A stretch of DNA of 64,000 nucleotides from Pollenia angustigena (taxonomy: Eukaryota > Arthropoda > Insecta > Diptera > Polleniidae). The notes beneath the pieces are model-generated. The model ran no database searches. It saw only the letters and a list, made by a program, of their open reading frames with translations, and had not been told where the DNA came from. The translations under genes and the position numbers were made by a program. Shown in pieces: positions 1-9,585 of this stretch. Every line of letters starts with the position of its first letter. Positions within the stretch are counted from its first letter, which is position 1. The DNA is taken from the NCBI GenBank assembly GCA_930367215.1, contig OV884056.1, positions 43,152,308 to 43,216,307 of the forward strand. The letters are read 5' to 3'.

Positions 1-221
1 CTGGTGTGTAGTAAGGCCGCCTTTATAGTAGAAAGCTTTGTCACAATACTCACACTTATGGGGCTTTTCTCTGTTTTTTGAATGTGTCTGCATATGCGAT
101 TTTAGAATTGTTTTATTAATAACCTTAAGGCCACATATATCGCATGTGTGATTACGTTCTCGATTTTGATTATGTGTCTTTTCGTGTAATATTGCCGAAT
201 ATTTACTACGAAATACTTTAG
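1..221 (-). CDS. ZAD-C2H2 zinc-finger gene A, exon 3 (cut by window edge)
   Basis: This is the continuation of a zinc-finger transcription-factor-type gene read right to left. The reading frame is open from the acceptor AG at 222-223 to base 1. It contains the second half of a C2H2 finger whose CxxC lies in exon 2 (joined spacing C-x2-C-x12-H-x3-H), then a complete finger starting CDICGLKV, an HxREKPH-type linker, and the start of a third finger (CEYCDKAF). Exon 2 ends in phase 1 and this exon supplies the other two codon bases, so the join is in frame. It is colinear with gene B exon 3 (25411-25757), with the same order of fingers. C2H2 fingers of this class normally bind DNA in the nucleus; the target is unknown. 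Later exons lie outside the window. Confidence 0.85.
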
Positions 222-285
222 CTTAAAAAAACATTATTATAAATATAATGAAATTTAGGTAAATTAGTTACTTTAAAAATAATAA

Positions 286-450
286 GGGTATTCACGTCAC
301 AAGTTGCACCCTTGCAAAAAAGCAAAAGTGCAAAAATAAAACAACAACCATACAGACAATTAGTTGTGCGTAAATAATTGTCTTTGTGGTTGTTGTTATA
401 TTTTTGCACTTTTCCTTTTTTGCAATGGTGCAACTTGTGACGTGAATACC
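286..450. repeat. Fold-back element with GGGTATTCACGTCAC ends
   Basis: This is a near-perfect palindrome of about 165 bp. The left arm begins GGGTATTCACGTCACAAG and the right arm is its complement, ending in GTGACGTGAATACC. The short ORFs in it are products of the palindrome. A second copy at 60617-60782 has its loop in the opposite orientation. It is probably a non-autonomous DNA transposon (MITE). No clear target duplication was seen. Confidence 0.75.
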
Positions 451-977
451 TCCAATAAAAGGTTTTTCCAAATTATGAATTAAAAATGAGCTAAAGTTGA
501 GAGTATCAGCTCGGTTTAACGCCCTATGCTCCTTATAGGAACGACGGGAATATATATATAACGCCAAAAAAGATTTTTATATCAAACAGAAGTGCCAACA
601 CACATAGTTTAGGAATTCTAGATATAACGATCGAAAATTGATTAAGCGAAGCGGAGGTCCAAAACTACTTTAGCTATTCTTTGGCTAGCAATGAAGTAAA
701 TTGTAAAGAAAATAATTAAGTTAAATACATAAAATTTACAATAGGCACTATCCAGTTATAACTTATAAGATACAAAGAATGCTGACGAAGGCCGTAGAGG
801 GCCAGAAAGTGCATTACATTCTGCTGATATGTAATAGTTGTATAAATTTTCTTTACAATTTACTTCATTGCTAGCCAAAGGATAGCTAAAGTAAGCCTCG
901 TGACAGAAATATAAAAACGAAAACTTAATAGTGCATAGAAAATATTCCTGAAAAATATTGAAGCAATAAGACTATTA

Positions 978-1195
978 GGCCCGTTTTCACAACTTACCGA
1001 TAGCTAAAAGTAGACTTTAAATGGCCTGATAAAAAGTGATCCATTATTAAAACTTTACATTAAACTAAAGTAAGCGATAAAGTTAATTAAGGATCATAAT
1101 CCCTGGTAGGTTAAAGCAAAGTTGCAATAGTGGAACAGTTTTATACGGCCGATACAATCCTACCTTTAGCTATCGGTAAGTTGTGAAAACGGGCC
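978..1195. mobile_element. PIF/Harbinger-like MITE, TTA target duplication
   Basis: The terminal inverted repeats begin GGCCCGTTTTCACAACTTAC (the right end is the complement), giving an element of 218 bp. It is flanked by TTA at 975-977 and 1196-1198, which is the 3-bp duplication typical of PIF/Harbinger elements. It has no coding capacity. It lies in gene A intron 2. A similar-looking terminus occurs in the 38539-38637 element. Confidence 0.75.
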
Positions 1196-2708
1196 TTAAA
1201 GTTTAAAAGCTTTTGTGGATTGTAATTTGACTTAGATTACACATTCGAATTACATGAAAATTTATATTATATTAAATTTTAATTTTTTTTAATGTTTTTA
1301 ATTTTAAAAAGCTAACAAAGAAATTAAAGCGGATTATATGATAATTAATCTATGCAAAGTCTTAGGAGCTTAATAAAAATCTTCTATTTGGTAACTAGTT
1401 TTCTAGATTGACATTTGACATAAGTTCAAAATAATGGCCAGCAAACGTGTATAAAAACTTTATGGATTAAATATTTTCAGAAAGTGGTAAACTATATTTT
1501 CTATATATCTAATGCTGTAATTTATAAGATACTGTATTAAAAAGGCACTTAATAAATACAAATTAAATGAAATATCTTTTGGTATCATTTCTTTCTCTTT
1601 TTTCCTAAACCTGGGTATGCACAAAAGTGCCCATTAATAAAGTTTTAAAAATTATACTAAAAATGTTCGAACAAATCGATAGATCCCAATCAATAAAGTT
1701 CACTCAATTTCATCTTATTTCTTAAAACAGCAAATAATTTCCAAAATAACTTAAATGTCGTATATTTTTTTTCAATTTTTATAAAGAAATTTTTTCCGGG
1801 AAATAAAATAGTTGTGGAAGTCAGAACTACTAGTATATGACGTAATTTGTAAGTGGTACACGTTTAAAAAAAGCATCCTATATCTAGATTTGTATAAAAA
1901 TATTAAATATTTAGATTTTAACGTTTTTTCAATGCCTATTAATTAAATATTTAGAGGTTTTAAAGTTCGATTTGCTGGCAAGTGTTCAAAAACAGTTGGC
2001 AGCAGTGTTTCAGAGCTAAAAAATCCTTCCGCCCGCCCGATGCCAGACAGTTCCCGCATTGCAACAATTAAACAATTTTTAATAATTGCGCAACTCACAA
2101 ATTGTTCTACTCTTTAATACTGGTTGTGTTGCCAAATTTATAAAATTATAGTAAATACAATAAATATTATACAACAGAACACTTTGTGAATTGCCCAAAT
2201 ATTGCAAGATTTGCTATTTTTCGATGACTGACAGCATATCGCTCTTAATCAACAAGAGGGTATTAATTCAAAATTGTTTCAGTAGAAGCACAACAATTTT
2301 TAATTTTACATTAAAGGCATATGGAAAAGTATTTTTAAACCAACCGTTTCATTGCCTAAAAGTTGCCAAAATAGAACGATATTTTTACAGCGGATAGACA
2401 TGAATATTGCATGTAGATTTTTTCCAAAAAGTGAAAAAATATAAAGGGTATTTTGTTAATCAAGTGCGTTATGTTTTATCATAAAACATAAACAATTACA
2501 TTTTTAATAAAAATGCTTAAAGCATTCTTGCTTTCTGTAATGGCTTTAAAAAAAGCTACAATCAAATAATGTTCACTAGTAAACCATTGAAACAGCCAAT
2601 TGATAAAAATCTCAAAGCCAGTATTTTTTCTCCAAAAAATTATGTATATCTAAATTTTTTTATTTCAAAAACTTTAAGGTGAAAATTTTTGTATTTGATG
2701 TTGAGTAA

Positions 2709-3095
2709 GGCCAGAATCACAATATGTGCGTTCGTTTACTTTTCCAGTAAAATCCAGTAGGTGAGAAATATGAAAATTTTACAAATTTATGTGTACGCGA
2801 ACGCATTTCAGTAAAATCCAGTACAAATTTTGGGGTAAACGAACGCAGCAAAATGTTCAATTGGTATTTACAATAAAGCAACAATTTTCAATCAAGAAAA
2901 TGTTTGCAAATTGTGCCCAGAACACTATTAGTATTTATTTTGTTTTTAAAAAAATATCGTTAAAATTTTCATTCAAAACCTAACAAAAGTTATTATAAAC
3001 GTCATTAAAAATTTTAGACAAATTCAAGCTACAAATTGTTGCTGAAGTCGAAGAAGACTAAAATTTTTTTAAATATTTTAGATACATTTTTGTTT
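2709..3095. repeat. Degenerate inverted-repeat element remnant
   Basis: An inverted pair GCGTTCGTTTAC (2726-2737) and GTAAACGAACGC (2836-2847) encloses two copies of a CAGTAAAATCCAGTA motif. Sequence after 2850 resembles, with many changes, the interior of the MITE at 23668-24089 (shared blocks around AAATGTTTGCAAATT and ATTGTTGCTGAAGT). It looks like an old decayed insertion, possibly two. Confidence 0.45.
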
Positions 3096-3309
3096 AAATA
3101 TGAAAGGTTACTTTAAATTTATAAGTTTTCAGTAGAGACAAAAAGCTGTTTTCTTTTTACATATATGTAGTCTTAAACATAGGTACTTAGTATTTTTTTG
3201 GCAAAATGCTAGATAAATGATCTAAGGATTTAACAGTGAGTAGATATGACCACTGTACATCGAGTACTAAAAAGTGAATATTGAAAAATTTAGATTTTAC
3301 TCTCTTTAG

Positions 3310-3501
3310 AGCAGTGAAGGGCACATTTGCAAATTCTATGTACGCGTGCATAGGAATAAAAATGCTGCTTGTGTGACGTCGACACATGTACACTATAAAC
3401 ACCTTTGTGTGGTATGTGACAATGTACGTTCGGCTGTTGCTTTGTTGTTATTTCGTCAACACAAGCATAAATGTGATAGTATGTGTGTGCCCTTCACTGC
3501 T
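3310..3501. mobile_element. Small TIR element in gene A intron 2
   Basis: The inverted termini are AGCAGTGAAGGGCACA at 3310-3325 and its complement at 3486-3501. The direct repeat TTAG lies at 3306-3309 and 3502-3505, so the target duplication is TTA or TTAG. The element is 192 bp with no coding potential. It is probably PIF/Harbinger-type; the superfamily assignment is inference. Confidence 0.6.
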
Positions 3502-3630
3502 TTAGAGGAACCAGTGCGATATGTATATGAAATACTTTGGAAAAAATAAGATAGAAGAAAAACAAAATTGTTGCTATCATTGTTAATGAAGTTCGAAAAA
3601 TTGTTTACGTTAACCGTAATTTTAACTTAC

Positions 3631-4080
3631 AACATATAGAGCAACACATTGGATGACCCTTTCTTGATTTTTTGTTGGCATTCAGTTGAGACGTTTCTTC
3701 CATAATTTCTATTTGGAGATCATTTGCTATTATGTCTTGACCAGTACATTCTTCATCTAAATTAATTTTCTTGTTTTGCATTCTTTCTATAAAAATGTTC
3801 GATCTTTTACTAGTATTCTGAGTTATAGTGGTTAACTCTTTATTGGAGTTTTCATCGATAGAGTCGCTTTCTATATTGGGTTCTTCTTCTTCTTCTATAA
3901 ACATCTCCTCAACCTCAATTGTTCCATCTTCTATGACATCACTATCTTCTTTCATTGTCATACTTAAGCAGTAGTTATCCAATACCATGTGGCTGTCTAA
4001 GGCTTTCGAAATAAAAGTTTCAACATATTCTAAACCATCCGAACAATTATGGCACAACAATTCCGAAAAATTTTCATCAT
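3631..4080 (-). CDS. ZAD-C2H2 zinc-finger gene A, exon 2
   Basis: This 450-nt exon lies between an AG acceptor (4081-4082) and a GTAAGT donor (3625-3630). It begins with the second half of the ZAD: the pair C57/C60 (sequence LCHNC) joins C10/C13 of exon 1, matching the four-cysteine zinc-binding signature of the ZAD, a dimerisation domain of insect zinc-finger proteins. A long acidic, low-complexity linker rich in Glu, Asp and Ser follows, then a basic patch. The exon ends with the CxxC of the first C2H2 finger (CSIC), split by the intron. It is 51 nt shorter than the gene B equivalent because the linker is shorter. No stop interrupts the frame. The phase 1 entry and phase 1 exit were checked against both neighbouring exons. 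Confidence 0.85.
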
Positions 4081-4159
4081 CTTTAAGAAATATAACAAAT
4101 TAAACACATTTTCAAACTTCTTACAGTTTTTATCCTTCACGTGGTATATATTTACAAAC

Positions 4160-4301
4160 CGAAACATTCCAATTGTGTATATTTGTAGTAACAATCTTTG
4201 TAGGTCTGATTGCTACAATCATTTAGAACATTATCCCAGTGAATATCTGCATCATCTTTTAAACAAATACGACATTTATTTTTGAATTCCAGAGAATTCA
4301 T
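4160..4301 (-). CDS. ZAD-C2H2 zinc-finger gene A, exon 1
   Basis: This is the first coding exon, 142 nt. I chose the ATG at 4299-4301 because gene B starts at the same codon (MN...EFKNKCRICLK), and because a longer in-frame start at 4349 has no counterpart in gene B. It encodes the first half of the ZAD, with the CRIC pair at residues 10-13, followed by WDNVLNDCSNQ. The donor GTTTGT (4154-4159) leaves phase 1. The alternative GTAAAT donor two bases further would create a stop at the join. The next exon begins after a 79-bp intron. Confidence 0.85.
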
Positions 4302-4500
4302 TTTTATGTTGTTTTCAAAATCTGTAAAAATAATAAACAAAAAATTCAAAGAGAATTGATAACGTTATTGAGCCATCACACACGAGCATAATTAAGCTGG
4401 CGTAAAACACAGAGTGAGGCGAATAATTTTTCAGGTGGTGGTGAAGTACAAATGTGCTACTTTTTTTTCTTGATTGGAGAGAAATGTCAAAAGTTGCTTG
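4302..4500 (-). promoter_or_regulatory. Upstream region of gene A, first 80 bp shared with gene B
   Basis: The roughly 80 bases before the start codon can be aligned with those upstream of gene B (39975-40053), including a shared AATAATAAACAAA-type stretch. Similarity ends in gene B exactly where a CAGGGCTGCC transposon-like terminus begins. This suggests that a short 5' leader and promoter was duplicated with the genes. No TATA box or initiator could be placed with confidence. Confidence 0.35.
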
Positions 4501-4510
4501 TGTTTTTGAC

Positions 4511-5019
4511 CAAGGTATATTTATCACTCGTAAAACTGCTCTGATTGGAGAAGCAGCTCGGTCTCGTTGTCATTTTTTTTAAGGAACAATCAGGTCGTTA
4601 TTGTTTGTCTGCTTTTCGTGCGTTTTGCGGTGTCACCCCGAGTTACGGTTTTTGCGGCTGTCACCATTGATTTTGTGCAATCGTTTTTAACCTCAATTTG
4701 AGGTTTTGTCTGGTGGAGAACCATTAATAACTCAATGTGACTGGTGGAGAACCAAATATAACTCAGACGTTTTATAAAAAAAAAGGTATATTTATAGCAG
4801 GTAGTCTCGGAAAACCAGCTGGTTATTTTTTATTTGCTTGTTTTGTGATACAAACTGTCAAATTTTGTATAGTAAACAAGTTTTTTGTCTTTATCTTTTG
4901 TCTCTTTTCAACCCCTTTGCTGTTTGACAGTTCGTATCACAAAACAACAATAAAAAGCCCTGTTTGTTTTATTGTACAATTGTTGTAATCTCGCGGCTAC
5001 CTGCTATAAATATACCTTG
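4511..5019. mobile_element. CAAGG-family hAT-like MITE (509 bp)
   Basis: The left end is CAAGGTATATTTATCACT and the right end is the complement of CAAGGTATATTTATAGCAGG. It is flanked by GTTTTTGAC at 4502-4510 and 5020-5028, a 9-bp direct repeat that includes the 8-bp duplication expected for hAT. An internal copy of the right-type terminus (AAGGTATATTTATAGCAGGT, 4783-4802) pairs with 4999-5018, so the right 236 bp form their own hairpin. It has no transposase. The family recurs at 5132, 7205, 21398, 27686, 33379 and in each 3.87-kb unit. Confidence 0.65.
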
Positions 5020-5131
5020 GTTTTTGACATACCGATCAACGAAAGCAATAAAAAAATACATTGTTGTGTTTTTGGTGTTGGAGTATCGACACCACAGTTT
5101 ACATGAATTCGCCTTGATACAGAGCATAAAG

Positions 5132-5211
5132 CAAGGCGAATTTTTTTCTAATTCGCCATGGAGACAGCTGATGAACTGCTGACGAGTTGAACTTATCTTA
5201 AATTCGCCTTG
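5132..5211. mobile_element. CAAGG-family hAT-like MITE (80 bp)
   Basis: The ends are CAAGGCGAATTTTTTT and TTAAATTCGCCTTG. A perfect 8-bp target duplication GCATAAAG lies at 5124-5131 and 5212-5219. The interior contains CTGATGAACTGCTGACGAGTT, also found in the larger relative near 42116, so this is a deletion derivative. A further GAATTCGCCTTG end lies just outside at 5105-5116, evidence of repeated insertion here. It is non-coding. Confidence 0.75.
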
Positions 5212-5219
5212 GCATAAAG

Positions 5220-5567
5220 CATGGTAAAATAATACAGGTGGCAGCACTAAGGCAACAAATACAACAATAGCTGCGTTCGAGAGCACAAAAGTTTTTACTA
5301 TTTTTTACTGAACTTTACTGCATTTTACTAAATTGCGTTCGAGTACACAAAACACAGTAAATGAGAACACAAATTGAAAGCGTAAAGTGACAGTTCTTCT
5401 CTGAGTATTTAAAAATTTTTACTGCAGAAATTAAACAAAACAAAAAACATGTTTCAAAAGGTAAACAAACAAAAAGCTTACAAATTGTGAAAAATTGTTA
5501 AATAAAAGAAAAGTTGAAATAAAAATTAAACCAAAATATTTATTAAATTAAATAAAAAATTTTTTAT
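5220..5567. other. No gene seen
   Basis: AT-rich sequence with a repeated short motif (TTTTTACTGAACTTTACTGCATTTTACT) but no open frame worth calling and no recognised element. Confidence 0.5.
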
Positions 5568-6415
5568 ACCCTCCACCACAATTAGTTGTGAAGAGGGTAT
5601 ATTAAGTTTGTCATTCCGTGTGAAGTCGATTTAGCCATGTCCGTCTGTTGAAAATACGCTCACTTTCGAACAACTTAAAAGAAATGAACAAACTTGGTGC
5701 CAAATTGCTTGTAGTTATCCTAAGCAGTTTGGGATTGAAATCCAGCAAAATCGGTTCAGTAGGACCAGAGTTATGAATCAAAATGTGGAACCACCACCTG
5801 AAAAAATTGATAATTTTGTTACAAAAACTAACATTAATGCTGGAACAAGGCACGGAATGAGATAAGGTTTTGCAAAAATTTGTTTTATTTGACTGAAAAT
5901 CACGCTTTTTAATTTTATGAAGATCCGTCCATAATTTACCCTAAGCCTCATATAAACACTACTCCCGGAAAACAGTTTAGTACGCCTAAAAATAACGCTA
6001 GCGTAACAAAATTTGGTACATCACAATTTTTTAGGACTATAATTAACACTGTGAAATTTCGTGACGATCGGTCCATAATTTACCTTAGGCCCAATATAAA
6101 CCCTACTACCGGAAAACAGTTTAGTACGCCTAAAACCATAAAAATTAATGCAATCATAACAGAAATTGGTAAGTCAGTTTTAAAGGACTAGAAATGACGC
6201 TCTGAAATTCCGTGATGATCGGTGCATAATTTACCCTAGGCCCCATATAAACCCTATTACCGGGAAACAGTTTAGTCGCCTAAAACCTTAATTAATAACA
6301 AATCGTTGCAGTTTAAGATAATAATAACATCATACAGATATTACTCCTTAAACATTCGAACTGTCGGTGGAGGGTATCAAAGATTCGGCACAGCCGAATA
6401 TAGCACTCTAACTTG
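5568..6415. mobile_element. TIR element with ATACCCTCCACC ends and internal repeats
   Basis: It starts at ATACCCTCCACCACAA and closes at GGTGGAGGGTAT, followed by the palindrome GATTCGGCACAGCCGAATA and a tail GCACTCTAACTTGT. The same boundary motifs flank the elements at 12435-12700 (inverted) and 59913-61503. The short ORF inside (5611-5853) has no recognisable domain. It is a dispersed, non-autonomous family; the superfamily is not determined. Confidence 0.6.
5929..6330 (+). repeat. Three imperfect ~145-bp tandem repeats
   Basis: Units start near 5929, 6070 and 6221, each with CATAATTTACC, then AAACAGTTTAGT, then CGCCTAAAA, then a GTGACGATCGG-like end. One unit is present, inverted, inside the related element at 12435-12700. 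Copy number therefore varies between members of the family. Confidence 0.7.
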
Positions 6416-7125
6416 TTTTTCTTGCAAAATTTTGGCTTTTCTGTTTTGAGTATCTATGTATATGTATTCCCAACATGTTTTTTAAATTTCGCCATCTTCA
6501 TTTAATTTTTAATCGAACATTGTAAGACAAAGCACAGGTTGTAACTAAAGATAAATGTTATTTTAAACTTTAAAATTTTTAAAGTTTCTGGAAATCGAAA
6601 ACGCAAGAATTTTAAATGTTGTTTTTTAATACGTTTTCTGTAATAAAATAATTTTATGACAAATATAAATATTTCTCTATTAAACAGAAGTTTATAACAA
6701 AAATTAAATTAAAAGTGTATTAAAAACCAATTTCCGAATTCGATTTCCAGAAAGGAAAAAATTATTTATATACTTTTTTGGCGATGTGTGTAATACAAAG
6801 AAATCTAGACCAATATTTTAGTATAACGATCGATTCAGAACCGCTTTTTAATGTTATCTAACGATATCCATCCCTCCGTCTGGCTGGTTGTCAGTTCATG
6901 TAAATTTTGTGCGCAAAGTAGATAATTTTATCAAATTTGGTAAATGCATTTAAATTGTACTAAGGGCGAAGTCTATGTAAATGGTGAGAATCGGTGTTTT
7001 ATTTCACAAAATCCCCAAAAAAAATTACTTTCCAAATTAGACTCTTTTTGACCGTAAACCATCGTATTATGTTGGCATTTAGATTAAAATCGCCCCAAAA
7101 ATCAAATTAAATCCTTTTCGAATCA
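6416..7125. other. No gene seen
   Basis: AT-rich intergenic sequence without a supportable ORF. The block AAAGTTTCTGGAAATCGAAAACGCAAGAATTT (about 6580-6612) recurs inverted near 28293 and partly near 26370, so part of this stretch belongs to a dispersed repeat. Confidence 0.45.
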
Positions 7126-7566
7126 GGGACCTGGTTCAGGCAGTCGTGATCGAGTACTTTCTCGATTCGAAAGCATTTTAATATCTAATTATTACAGTGA
7201 ATAGCAAGGCGATTTTACACCAGGTGATTCTATAATTTTCGATTAAAATTGTGAAATTTAAAACTTTTTTAAGTTATAACATTTCAAAAAAACACAAAAT
7301 CAAATATTTGTTTAAAATTTTGACACAACGTTAAAATATTTTACAGTGTTGTTAAACGTTTTCAAAATAAGACCACCTTGTATGAATTCGCCTTGGTGAA
7401 TAGTGAACGAATCGGAATTATTTTTTTCAGTGTTGTAAAACATTAATTTGAGTTTTACAATACTGAAAAAATAATTTCGATTCGTTCACTATCGACTGAA
7501 AGAATTAGAAAAAAAACTGTTTCGACTCGAGAAAGTACTCGATCACGACTGCCAGAATTAGGCCCC
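7126..7566. mobile_element. TIR element with GGCAGTCGTGATCGAG arms
   Basis: Long inverted termini: the 27 bases from 7139 (GGCAGTCGTGATCGAGTACT onward) are complemented at 7527-7553. An inner inverted pair around CGAATCGGAATTATTTTTTT also exists. It is interrupted by the CAAGG-family element at 7205-7395. It has no coding capacity. Confidence 0.65.
7205..7395. mobile_element. CAAGG-family hAT-like MITE nested in the 7126-7566 element
   Basis: The left end is CAAGGCGATTTTACACCAGG and the right end ATTCGCCTTG. A perfect 8-bp duplication GTGAATAG lies at 7197-7204 and 7396-7403. Its interior is the reverse complement of about 150 bp of the element at 21398-21678, which shows the two are the same family. 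Confidence 0.75.
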
Positions 7567-7712
7567 AGTTCACATTTGCCAAAAGCTCCCATCTATAAAT
7601 ATCTTTAACTTCCTCTTGTCAACATTTTAACATTAATAAACAATTTAGCGACTGTCCCTAAAATGCCTTTAAGATAAAAATCTCATATGGATGTTAAATT
7701 ATTAAAAAAAAA

Positions 7713-8402
7713 TTTTTTTTTTTCAATCCAAATTTTTAATATTTTTAATTAGGAAAAAGTTCATCAAATTTAATTTTCATTAAATTATTTATATGAAGAT
7801 AGGAATTTTACAACATGAAATTAATTAAAATTTATTGGTAATTTTTCATTCTTCTTGACTGAAGCTGGGCTCGAACCCAGGTTACCCCTACATGTTTCGA
7901 TTGCAACCACTCAATCTCTTCAGAGGGGTTTGCCGTTTAACACTCGCAGCCATCGACGACTGCTGACGTCAATAGTCAAACATCAATCCTTAAACCAAAT
8001 TGTATTTAACCTTTGGTAGATCGAAATTAGTTTTGAATGATTATCTATTCTAATTTATTTTACATGTTTTTTCCTTACTTCTGTTTTTTCGTACTTTTGT
8101 CAAGAATTCTTCTTGAAGTCCAAAGTACATTTTTTCTGTTTTGTTTTTCATTTGTTTGTCTTTCTTTTTCCTGTTGACTTTTTTCAGCACAACTTGAAGG
8201 ACAAATGCAAACATAGAGCACGTGCCCTAGCTTTAACAATAATTAGTATTGTGGTTATTTTGTTGAACTATTAATGGTTTTCAATCCAAATTTTTAATAT
8301 TTTTAATTAGGCTAAAGTTCATCAAATTTAATTTTCATTAAATTATTTTTATGAAGAAAGGAATTTTACAACATGAAATTAATTAAAATTTATTAGTAAT
8401 TG
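7713..8402 (-). repeat. tRNA-like (SINE-type) cassette between 125-bp direct repeats
   Basis: Read on the minus strand, a pol III-type head carries a B-box-like GGGTTCGAGCCC (about 7867-7878) and a plausible A-box region near 7905-7920. It is followed by an AT-rich tail, 7713-7860. That tail is repeated directly at 8277-8402, on the other side of a ~290-bp spacer. The same order (tail, spacer, tRNA-like head, tail) is seen at 62640-63212. It is not a functional tRNA: no cloverleaf can be closed. It may be a SINE dimer or a small terminal-repeat retroelement. Confidence 0.6.
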
Positions 8403-8813
8403 TTCTATTCATTTATTAATTATTTTCTCGTGTACAAATTTATTTAAAAATTTTTTAATTGCAGGGGAACGTAAGAAAAGATAAACTCACTATTTATTGT
8501 TGGTGTTTTGTTTAAGCTTTGATATTGTTACAAGTAAGACTTTAGAGTGTTAAAAATTATTATTCGCTTTAGGCAACCAGTGAAATGCGCATAGAAGCTA
8601 GCTTTCGCTCAACAATAAATTTCAGTGTATTTATCAAATATGAGAAATTGGGAATTTAGCACGTCATACAAAAATCTTAATAATAAATTTTGTATTCCCG
8701 AAAACAACTTTGATATTTATTTTTATTTCGAATTTTCGTAACCCCTTTGTGTTACGTCTTCAGGATTGAAAAAAAAATATGCTTAACAACAATAACATAA
8801 AAACCAAGGCCCA
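8403..8813. other. No gene seen
   Basis: AT-rich sequence. The segment about 8646-8680 (AATTGGGAATTTAGCACG) resembles 20446-20470, suggesting a shared dispersed repeat. Nothing else was recognised. Confidence 0.4.
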
Positions 8814-9145
8814 CCCTGCAAATAAAATTGGACCACCTGATCCATTTTGATAAAATGGACTACTCCATGGACTGGTCCGATGTCATGCAAGCATGGACCA
8901 TGTCATTGTTAAAAAGTGTTTGTAGTGAGACGACATTTCTTCGTTTTTTAACGACTTCAAAACTAATCCTCTTGAGTATACCCTGTGAGTGGTCCAAAGG
9001 TGGGTTATATGGTCCTCTCCTAGGACATCGTAATGTTAAATAGACCAGGTTTTTTCAATACGTTTGGGTTAGTTTTGGATTAGTCCTGGTCCCTTGTGGA
9101 CTACTCTTTACACGCGTGTTTGGACTGGTCCTATTATTTGCAGGG
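8814..9145. mobile_element. TIR element with CCCTGCAAATA ends
   Basis: The termini are CCCTGCAAATAAAATTGGACCA and the complement of that type (GGACTGGTCCTATTATTTGCAGGG), 332 bp apart. The interior is unusually rich in GGACCA/TGGTCC, GGACTGGTCC and TCCATGGA motifs. The ORF 8828-9043 reads through these repeats and looks incidental. No target duplication was found. Confidence 0.6.
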
Positions 9146-9585
9146 CGTTAACAAACGTATACATGCACATGTAAGCAAAATGTAAACAACTTTTGACAAC
9201 TAAAAAGAACATAAACAATGATCATCAGGCTTCTTGCGCAGACCTTTTCTATGGGCCTTGATAAAAACAAATTTACAAAATTTGTTAAAAAAAAAAAATT
9301 GACATTTGAAAAAATTTTAATACTAACAGAATATTTAAACATAATCACCCTTAGGTTAGGTTAAGAAGGGTTGTGTGCTCACGGGCACACCTCCACTCGG
9401 AGACCAATACGTGCCATTGTGAATCCCTTCAATAAAATATGAGATAAGATAACAGGAAGTAAAAAGTAGAGAAAAGGAAGTATGAGATAGACGGAAAATT
9501 AGAAAGTAGGACCAATATCAGGATCGGTCAACGTCATCACGGAATTTCTCCCGTATCACCCCATAGTAGTAACATAAGGGGGGCT

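Larger units (their letters stand above)
222..3630 (-). other. Intron 2 of gene A (3.4 kb)
   Basis: It is bounded by a GTAAGT donor at 3625-3630 and an AG acceptor at 222-223, with matching phase across the join. It contains inverted-repeat elements at 286-450, 978-1195, 2709-3095 and 3310-3501, listed separately. The rest (about 451-977, 1196-2700 and 3100-3300) is AT-rich with only short chance ORFs, and I see no exon in it. The donor-proximal 100 bp (3520-3630) is similar to the same part of gene B intron 2 (39143-39248), so that part predates the gene duplication. Confidence 0.75.

Noticed and set aside
218..567. Short ORFs on both strands at 218-567 and likewise at 60411-60793
   Set aside because: They read through the arms of the fold-back element. 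The same peptide motifs appear on both strands because the DNA is palindromic.
3346..3549. 67-codon plus-strand ORF at 3346-3549
   Set aside because: It lies within and beyond the small TIR element at 3310-3501 and has no domain. The region is intron of gene A on the other strand.
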